A stretch of DNA of 33,995 bases, taken from NCBI RefSeq assembly GCF_015207665.1, contig NZ_JADEWL010000072.1:1-33995 (forward strand), in the 5' to 3' direction. The translations under genes were made by a program, and so were the position numbers. Below the pieces are notes generated by a model that searched no databases, had not been told where the DNA came from, and worked only from the letters and a program-made list of their open reading frames with translations. Below are positions 1 to 7,700 of this stretch, in pieces (positions within the stretch are counted from its first letter, which is position 1; the number at the start of each line of letters is the position of its first letter). Source of the DNA: Plectonema cf. radiosum LEGE 06105. GTDB taxonomy: Bacteria > Cyanobacteriota > Cyanobacteriia > Cyanobacteriales > Nostocaceae.

Positions 1-2
1 CC

Positions 3-695
3 GTTGATGCCGGTTCCTTTAACTTAACAGAAGGTGCTAGTCTTACTGCCTCAACATTCGGAGAAGGAAATGCTGGGAGTGTGACGGTGAAAGCCAAAGA
101 TACTGTTTCCCTTACAGATGCTAATATTTTCAGCAGGGTGCAAGCAGGTGGTGTGGGTAATGGGGGAAATATTACCGTTGATGCCGGTTCCTTCAACTTA
201 ACAGAAGGTGCTGAACTTACTGCCTCAACATTCGGAGAAGGAAAAGCGGGGAGTGTGACGGTAAAAGCCAAAGATACTGTTTCCCTTACAGATGCTAATA
301 TCTTCAGCACGGTGCAAGCAGGTGGTGTGGGTGATGGGGGAAATATTACCGTTGATGCCGGTTCCTTTAACTTAACAGAAGGTGCTAGTCTTACTGCCTC
401 AACATTCGGAGAAGGAAATGCTGGGAGTGTGACGGTGAAAGCCAAAGATACTGTTTCCCTTACAGATGCTAATATTTTCAGCAGGGTGCAAGCAGGTGGT
501 GTGGGTAATGGGGGAAATATTACCGTTGATGCCGGTTCCTTCAACTTAACAGAAGGTGCTGAACTTACTGCCTCAACATTCGGAAAAGGAAAAGCGGGGA
601 GTGTGACGGTAACAGCTAATGATACTGTTTCCCTTACAGATGCTAATATTTTCAGCACGGTGCAAGCAGGTGGTGTGGGTGATGAGGGAAATATT
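3..695 (+). repeat. In-frame 174-bp tandem repeats (58 aa), arranged as a 348-bp dimeric higher-order unit
   Basis: The marker GTGACGGT recurs at 81, 255, 429 and 603, an exact 174-base period. Alternate copies match better than adjacent ones. The text starting at base 1 recurs from base 349 with no difference that I see over at least 90 bases, and the copies at 81 and 429 are almost identical, while odd and even copies differ (ANIFSRV/ELTAS versus ANIFSTV/SLTAS). The array therefore grew or was homogenised as 348-bp pairs. The last visible unit (from 603) is diverged (TVTANDT, GDEGNIEIN), as expected at an array edge. Confidence 0.95.
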
Positions 696-962
696 GAGAT
701 TAATGCTGCTAACCTGACACTACGAGATAGCGCTCAATTACAAACTATTACTCGTGGTGCATCTGGTAGTCAAGGTTTCCCCTATCGTCCCGGTGATGCA
801 GTACCTTCTGTCTACTCTACCGTTGGAGTGCAGTCTGTAACAAATAGTATATCTGAAAAGCCGCGTCGTCGCTGGAAAATTGGAGACCCCATTGTTGAAC
901 CATCAGGGGTTTATCGTTTGGAAAATGGGCAACGTATACTTAGTCGGGAGTGTAGCAGGTGA
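3..962 (+). CDS. Repetitive secreted exoprotein, C-terminal part (two-partner-secretion / filamentous-haemagglutinin-like), 5' end outside window
   Basis: The frame is open from the window edge (first full codon at base 3) to the TGA at 960-962, so only the C-terminal ~319 residues are visible. They consist of near-identical 58-residue repeats. Each contains a TVSLTDANIFS strand, a Gly-rich turn (QAGGVGxGGNITVDAG) and SFNLTEGAxLTAS, the pattern of a secreted beta-helix as in cyanobacterial haemagglutinin-like exoproteins. After the repeats comes a non-repeated tail with a basic stretch (KPRRRWKIGDP) and the ending YRLENGQRILSRECSR. The family is normally exported by a TpsB outer-membrane partner, which is not in this window. 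A decayed N-terminal fragment of the same family lies at 1411-1584. Family assignment rests on repeat character and the tail, not on the diagnostic N-terminal domain, which is outside. An internal GTG at 81 is not a real start. Confidence 0.8.
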   Translation, partial: VDAGSFNLTEGASLTASTFGEGNAGSVTVKAKDTVSLTDANIFSRVQAGGVGNGGNITVDAGSFNLTEGAELTASTFGEGKAGSVTVKAKDTVSLTDANIFSTVQAGGVGDGGNITVDAGSFNLTEGASLTASTFGEGNAGSVTVKAKDTVSLTDANIFSRVQAGGVGNGGNITVDAGSFNLTEGAELTASTFGKGKAGSVTVTANDTVSLTDANIFSTVQAGGVGDEGNIEINAANLTLRDSAQLQTITRGASGSQGFPYRPGDAVPSVYSTVGVQSVTNSISEKPRRRWKIGDPIVEPSGVYRLENGQRILSRECSR

Positions 963-1102
963 ATATAATTCGTAATTCGTAATTAGGGTTCCCCATAAAT
1001 AAAATAATGGTGCTTCAACATTGCCGCCCCGTCAGGGGCATCCACGGATAAATCCGGGGGCTACCCTCTAAGAGGGTGTTTTGAATGTTTAATTTATTTT
1101 TA

Positions 1103-1186
1103 CCTGGCGACTAGAAGTCGCGGCTACACAAACGAAACCCGTCTGCACGGGTTTCAAATTAGTCCACGCAGGTGGACTTTGTTTGT
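1103..1186. repeat. Dispersed palindromic intergenic repeat
   Basis: This segment contains short inverted repeats: GGCGACTAGAAGTCG, AAACCCGTCTGCACGGGTTT and AGTCCACGCAGGTGGACT. The last one recurs at 26730-26747, again followed within ~20 bases by a GTAG(T)..GCGGTTT..AACCGCC block, so the two places share a dispersed repeat family. There is no coding capacity. Confidence 0.75.
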
Positions 1187-1318
1187 GTAGTCGCGGTTTA
1201 AACCGCCGGATATCGGTAGACTTTGTTCATGTAGTCGCGGTTTAAACCGCCGGATATCGGTAGACTTTGTTCATGTAGTCGCGGTTTAAACCGCCGGATA
1301 TCGGTAGACTTTGGGCAT
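1187..1318. repeat. Three tandem 44-bp repeats, each centred on palindrome GCGGTTTAAACCGC
   Basis: GTAGTCGCGG starts at 1187, 1231 and 1275, an exact 44-bp spacing. The copies are identical except for two bases at the end of the third. Each holds the perfect 14-bp palindrome GCGGTTTAAACCGC followed by GGATATCGGTAGAC. A related single copy (TAGCGGTTTTAACCGCC) lies near 26760. There are no unique spacers, so this is not a CRISPR array. It sits in the 791-bp gap between the exoprotein and the PKS. Role unknown; probably a dispersed element amplified locally. Confidence 0.9.
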
Positions 1319-1410
1319 CCCTTCACGGAGTTTACCCTTGAACGAAGTGAAGGGTTCGAGGGCAAGCCTGCCCGCTTTGTCTATCTAATTTAGGCGCTTA
1401 ACAGCTTAGC

Positions 1411-1584
1411 TTATGGAAATTTTCAATAAAAATATTACTAGGATTTTTGAGTGTCAGCGTCACATCAATAGAATCGGGTTTTGCTCAAAGCAATATTGTT
1501 CCGGATAACACTTTAGCTATTAAATGCGAAGCTAACGTTCCTCGCTGCGGACAAGGATGTAAATATTTTCGCCTAAGTACTTAA
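1411..1584 (+). pseudogene. Remnant of the N-terminus of a two-partner-secretion exoprotein
   Basis: In one frame the DNA reads LWKFSIKILLGFLSVSVTS, then IESGFAQSNIVPDNTL. This is a signal-peptide-like hydrophobic stretch ending in FAQ, followed by SNIVPDNTL, which I recognise as the usual start of the mature haemagglutinin-like exoproteins of cyanobacteria. There is no start codon in frame, and an in-frame TAA lies just upstream at 1402-1404. After about 1515 the similarity stops and a Cys/Arg-rich sequence, possibly repeat-derived, runs to a TAA at 1582. The rest of the gene, normally hundreds of codons, is gone. Together with the 3-962 exoprotein this points to deletion within a former cluster of such genes, at the edge of the biosynthetic locus. 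Confidence 0.7.
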
Positions 1585-1601
1585 CTATCATTAATGGACG
1601 A

Positions 1602-1687
1602 TCCAACAAATATACTAATTTACCGAACTTTTTTCCATTGAAACTATATTTAGCATCACTTAACCTGATTAATGTAGCTGATTAATT
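1602..1687 (+). promoter_or_regulatory. Conserved upstream element, copy 1 (before the PKS gene)
   Basis: An ungapped alignment with 15453-15538 gives, by hand count, about 72 matches in 86 positions (~84%). The best conserved part is TTTTCCATTGAAA, then TAACCTGATTAATGTAG and TGATTAATT. It contains a direct repeat of TGATTAAT at 1666-1673 and 1679-1686 (13-base period). The element ends ~66 bases before the PKS start codon, a position that suits a promoter or operator. The function as a regulatory site is inferred. Confidence 0.65.
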
Positions 1688-1753
1688 TACTCTAATTTCG
1701 TCCGAATGTAGTTAAACAAAACAATAATTCCCAACGCCTAATAAAAAGTTTTG

Positions 1754-4700
1754 ATGATGAAAAACAATACCACAGATAGAAGTAAATTATCTCCCTTGCA
1801 ACGTGCTGCTATCGCTTTAAAAGAAATGCGTATCAAGCTTGATGCGGCGGAAAACTCGAAAACTGAACCAATCGCTATTGTTGGTATGAGTTGCAGGTTT
1901 CCCGGAGGAGCCAATTCTCCCGCACAATTTTGGCAACTATTACGCGATGGGGTGGATGCAATTACAGAAGTTCCTCAAGATAGATGGAATATTGATGAAT
2001 ATTATAGTTCCAATCTGAATCTTTCCGGTAAAATGTATACCCGTAATGGCGGGTTTATTGAAAATGTAGACCAATTTGACCCCCATTTCTTTGGGATTTC
2101 TGCGAAAGAAGCTGCGAGTATGGACCCCCAACAGCGTCTGTTGCTTGAAGCTGCTTGGGAAGCTTTGGAATATGGGGGACAATCTCCACAACAACTACAC
2201 GGTTCTCAAACCGGGGTGTTTATGGGATTGTTTATGGATGATTATTCCCGATTTAATCTTTATTCTGGCGACCATAACCGTATTGATGGTTACAGCAGTT
2301 TAGGTAATGCCCGCAGTGTGGCGGTGGGTCGGATAGCTCATTTTTTAGGTTTACAAGGACCTGTGATGCAGCTCGATACCGCTTGTTCTTCTGCTTTATT
2401 AGCGGTGCATTTAGCTAGTCAAAGTCTGCGTTCTGGGGAATGTAACATGGCTTTAGCTGGTGGGGTTAATCTCATTTTATCTCCAGAGGCTTCCATCGGT
2501 TTAAGTAAAATGCGAGCATTGGCTCCCGACGGACGCTGTAAAACCTTTGATGCTGCTGCTGATGGTTACGGTAGGGGTGAAGGTTGCGGGATTGTTGTTC
2601 TCAAACGATTGTCGGATGCAATTGCCAACGGCGATCGCATCTTGGCTATGGTTCGGGGTTCTGCTGTTAATCATGATGGTGCTAGCAGCGGTTTAACTGT
2701 TCCCAACGGATTGGCTCAGGAAGCCTTAATTAAGGAAGCGTTGAAAAATGCTCGCGTAGAACCCCATCAAGTTAGTTATGTAGAAACTCACGGAACCGGA
2801 ACTGCTTTGGGAGATCCAATTGAAGTCAGAGCTTTAGGTTCGGTTTTCTGCGAAAATCGTTCTTTGGAATCACCTTTGTATATTGGTTCGGTAAAAACTC
2901 AAGTTGGTCATTTAGAATCTGCTGCTGGGGTTGCAAGTTTAATCAAGGTAATCCTGGCTTTGCAAAACAAGGAGATTCCCGGTAATTTACATTTAAAGCA
3001 ACCCAGTTCTCACATTGCTTGGGATAAACTTCCGGTTAAGGTTCCCACCGCTCCTACAAAATGGGATTGTGAAGCAAAAAGATTGGCTGGTGTAAGTTCT
3101 TTTGGAATTAGCGGTACCAACGTTCATTTAATTGTAGAAGAAGCACCACAAGTAGAATCTTTACAGTCGGATATTGAACGTCCCCTACATTTATTATGTT
3201 TATCAGCGAAAACAGAACCAGCCCTGGTTGCTCTTACCCAAGATTATCAAACATTCTTAAAATCCCATCCAGGATTATCTCTCACAGATATTTGTTTTAC
3301 AGCCAATACAGGGCGATCGCACTTGAAACACCGATTGGCTATAGTTGCTGAATCGACAACGGTTTTGGGCGAAAAATTACGGGTTTTATCCCTCAGTGAT
3401 TCTACTAATAAATTAATTAAAGGAGTAGCAGAAAACAACCAGAATAAAATCGTCTTTCTATTTACGGGACAAGGTTCTCAGTATGTGGGAATGGCTCGTC
3501 AACTTTACGAAACTCAACCGACTTTCCGTAAAACATTAGATAGATGCGACGAGATTTTACGTCCTTATCTGCAACAACCTTTATTATCGGTACTTTATCC
3601 AGAATCTAACGCCCTAGAGTTATTGCACGAAACTGCTTATACTCAACCGGCACTGTTCGCTATAGAATACGCTTTAGCAGAGTTGTGGAAATCCTGGGGT
3701 ATTGTTCCGGATGCAGTTATGGGTCATAGTGTTGGTGAATATGTCGCTGCTTGTGTCGCTGGAGTATTTAGTTTAGAAGATGGATTAAAATTAATTGCGG
3801 AACGGGGAAGGCTTATTCAGTCACTACCGCAAGATGGGATGATGGCTGTGGTTTTTGCTCCAGAAGCTCAGATAACACCTCTATTACAACCTCATGCGGA
3901 TAAAGTATCTATTGCTTGCGTTAACGGAGCTAATAATGTTGTAATTTCTGGAGTTACAGAAACCGTTAACAAAATACTCGAACAATTAAAATCCCAGGGA
4001 ATCAACGCTCAAGCTTTACAAGTTTCTCACGCTTTCCATTCTCCATTAATGACAACCATACTCGATGAATTCGAGCAAGCCGCAAGTGGAGTAGAATTTA
4101 AAAAACCGCGCATTCCTTTTGTTTCCAATGTCACCGGAGAAGTATTAGAAGCGGGAGAGATACCAGATGCTGTTTACTGGAGAAAGCATCTGCGAGGTAC
4201 GGTAAAATTTTTGGCGGGAATGGAAACTTTAGATAAGCGGAGATATGATATCTTTTTGGAAGTAGGACCGAGTTCCACGCTGTTAGGAATGGGTAAAAAA
4301 TGTTTACCAGAAAATACCGCGACTTGGTTATCTTCTTTAAAAAAAGGTAATGATGATTGGACGCAATTACTCGCGACAGTAGGTGAATTATACGTCCGAG
4401 GAACAACAATCGATTGGTTGGCTTTTGACCAAGATTATCAGCGTCAACGGGTTGTATTACCAACTTATCCGTTTCAGCGTCAAAGATATTGGGTTGATAA
4501 ACCACAAGTTAATTTCTCACCCACTAACTCACAACTCACAAATCCAGAATGGTTTTATAATTGGCAGTGGAATCGGGAAAGCTTGGGCGAACCGACAAAA
4601 ACAACAACGGGAGCGATTCTATTTTTCCAGAATAATAATTTGGGAGAAAGATTTTACGAGCAGTTTAGCAGTAAATATACGGCATATTTTATTACTCCCG

Positions 4701-7700
4701 GTGAAATTTTTACCAAGCAAGGAGATAGACAGTTTACTATTAATCCCGCAGCTTCTCAAGATTACGCAAAACTGATTGAAATTATTAAAGCTGATGGTTT
4801 TAATCTATTAACAGTTGTTCATCTGTGGAATTACAATCAAAAGCAGGTTTCGGTAGAAGAATTACTACTTGAAGATAATACTTTAAATCAAAGCTTTTGG
4901 AGCCTCCAGTGGTTAACACAAGCTTTGAATCAACAATATCCCAACCATAAACTGAATCTACTATTGGTAACTCAAGGTGCTTACGTTACATCTGCATCCG
5001 ATAGCTTACAAAACGTACATCAATCAATGACTGGTACTTTGATTCGGGTTTTAGCAGAGGAAAATCCTGAGATTCAAACCAAAGTAGTAGACGTAACTCC
5101 AGAGACTTTACCCCAAGAACTTGCCGATATTATCTACCAAGAAATCCCCATAGAAGCGACAGGGGAAGGTATTGTTGCTATCCGCAATCAACAAAGATTT
5201 ACTCGCAGTTTAGAAAGAATTAAGCTACCTACAAATAATCATCAAGTTTCCCTATCCCAAGGTGATACTTGGTTAATTACAGGTGGTACTAGTGGTGTGG
5301 GAACGGAAATTGCCTTAGTTTTGGCTGCTCAAGCAAAGATTAATTTGGTGCTGACGGGAAGAAAACCTCTACCACCGAAAGAAGAATGGGAATCTGGTAA
5401 TCTTGCTGCTGGAACCATCAAACGCATCCAAACAATTCAACAATTAGAAAGTTTGGGAGCAACGGTAATGTACCAAGCTGTGGATGTGACTGATAGTTTG
5501 GCTATGGAAGATTTAGTCAAAACCATTAAATCACGCTTTGGTAATTTAGATGGTGTGATTCATGCAGCAGGTGTTGCTGACAATACCACATTTAAACTGT
5601 TGCAAAAGTCAGATCAGATAATTTCTCAAGTATTAGCACCCAAGGTTCAAGGGACTATTATCTTAGATCAAGTAACCCGTAACGAACCATTAAAATATTT
5701 TGTGGTCTTATCTTCAGTTTCCGCTTCTAAAGCCGAATGGGGAACTGGTATGGCTGATTATGCTGCTGCAAATACTTTCCTGGATAATTATGTAGTTTAC
5801 CGCAATCAATCTGGTGCTTCGGGACGTTCCTTAGCTCTCAATTACTCTTTGTGGAGCAATCGAGGAATGGGTGCTTTGATGGGTGATTCAACTTTATTGA
5901 TGGTTAAATCAAAAGGTCTTAATCCCTTGGAACCCGAACCAGCAGCGAATGCTTTTATTACTGCTTTGGGTTTGAATGGTTCTTCTGTGATTCATATTAT
6001 TGATTTGATTGAATCAACTATTCCGATTAAGGAACAGAAAACCAAACCAACAAAAACTTTCAATATCCGCGATTTGGTGGGAGAAGTATTAAGTCAACAT
6101 TTGGCGATTTCTGCTGCGGAAGTGGAAGGGTATCAAACGTTTACGGAGTTGGGTTTGGATTCGGTGGGTACTGTAGAAGTTATACAAAGTCTGGGTAAGG
6201 CTTTGGAATTTGAGTTACTTCCTACTTTGATGTTTGAATATCAAACACCAGATGATTTGATCGGTTATCTCGAAGAGATGTTTGGGTATGATTTTGTTGG
6301 TGTTTCGGAAGTTGAAGAAGAGGAAATTAACCGCAGAGACGCGGAGAGCGCTGAGGAAAGAGATGTCGAGGAGCAGAAGGTTTTAGAAGATGATCTGAGG
6401 GAGGATGATATTGCTATTATCGGTATGGCTTGTAAGATTCCTGGTGCGAATAATTTGCAGGAATACTGGGATTTACTAAGTGAAGGACGTTCTGCTGTTC
6501 GTGATGTACCTGAAGATCGATGGTTTAATCAACATTATTTTTCGGAAAATAGTCCTCAATCCACACAAGTTTCTAAACGGGGCTGTTTTGTTGATAATCC
6601 CTTTGGTTTCGATCCGATGTATTTTGGTATTTCTCCCAAAGAAGCCGTCGCAATAGACCCCCAACAACGAGTATTCTTGCAATTAGCGATGCAAGCTTTG
6701 CAACAAGCTGGTTATGGTGGCAAATATCGGACTAAAAATATCGGGGTATTTGTTGGTTGCGGACAAAATACTTACATAGAACATTTTGGCAATTCTCAGT
6801 ACTATGAAGCTTTAAGTCAGCGTTTCGGTGATAGTACTTGGTTTGAAAATTTAAACAATGGCGATCGCCAAAATTTACTCGATACTCTTTCCCAGGTATT
6901 GCAACCCAGTGAAATCTTACCAGAATCTTCTGCTGGTAATGAAGTCAACGAACTTGCAGCTAGAGTTAGTCACTGTTTGGATTTAAAAGGTCCGAGTATG
7001 GCTGTTGTGACTGCTTGTTCTTCTTCTCTGGTAGCTTTGCACATTGCTTGTGAAAGTATCCGTCGTGGTGAAAGTAAAATGGCGATCGTTGGTGGGGTGA
7101 ATTTCAATCTTAGCCCTAGTCCTTTTACTTTCCTCAGAAAAGCTCAAGCTCTTTCACCGACAGGAACTTGTTATCCTTTTGATAAACGTGCTAACGGTTT
7201 ACTTTTAGGAGAAGGTGCTGGTGTCTTGATTGTCAAACCTTTGAAACAAGCTGTTTCTGATGGGGATATTATTCATGCTGTAATTAAAGGTTCCGCAATT
7301 AATAACGACGGACATTCGCAAGGTATCACCGCTCCTAATCCCAAAGGACAAGCGGAAGCCATTCGTCAAGCATATCTCAACTGTGGTATAAACCCCGAAA
7401 CTATTTCTTATATCGAAACTCACGGTACGGGTACACTTTTAGGAGACCCGATAGAAGTCGAAGGGATGACTAAGGCATTCAGTAGTTTTACTGAGAAAAA
7501 AGGTTTCTGTGGCATCGGTTCAGTTAAATCTTCTATCGGTCATTTACTTTCGGCTTCTGGAATTGTCAGCTTAATAAAAGTGGTACTTGCTATGCAGCAT
7601 GGTGAAATACCCCAAACCCTTGGTTTCAGCGAACCCAATCCTCATATTAACTTTGATAACACCCCATTTTATGTGGTCGGTGATGGTAGCAAACAATGGG

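Noticed and set aside
1187-1318. Possible CRISPR array
   Set aside because: The three 44-bp copies are directly adjacent with no unique spacers and no cas genes.
1751-1753. TTG as start of the PKS
   Set aside because: Two ATG codons follow at once (1754, 1757); one of these is the more likely start.
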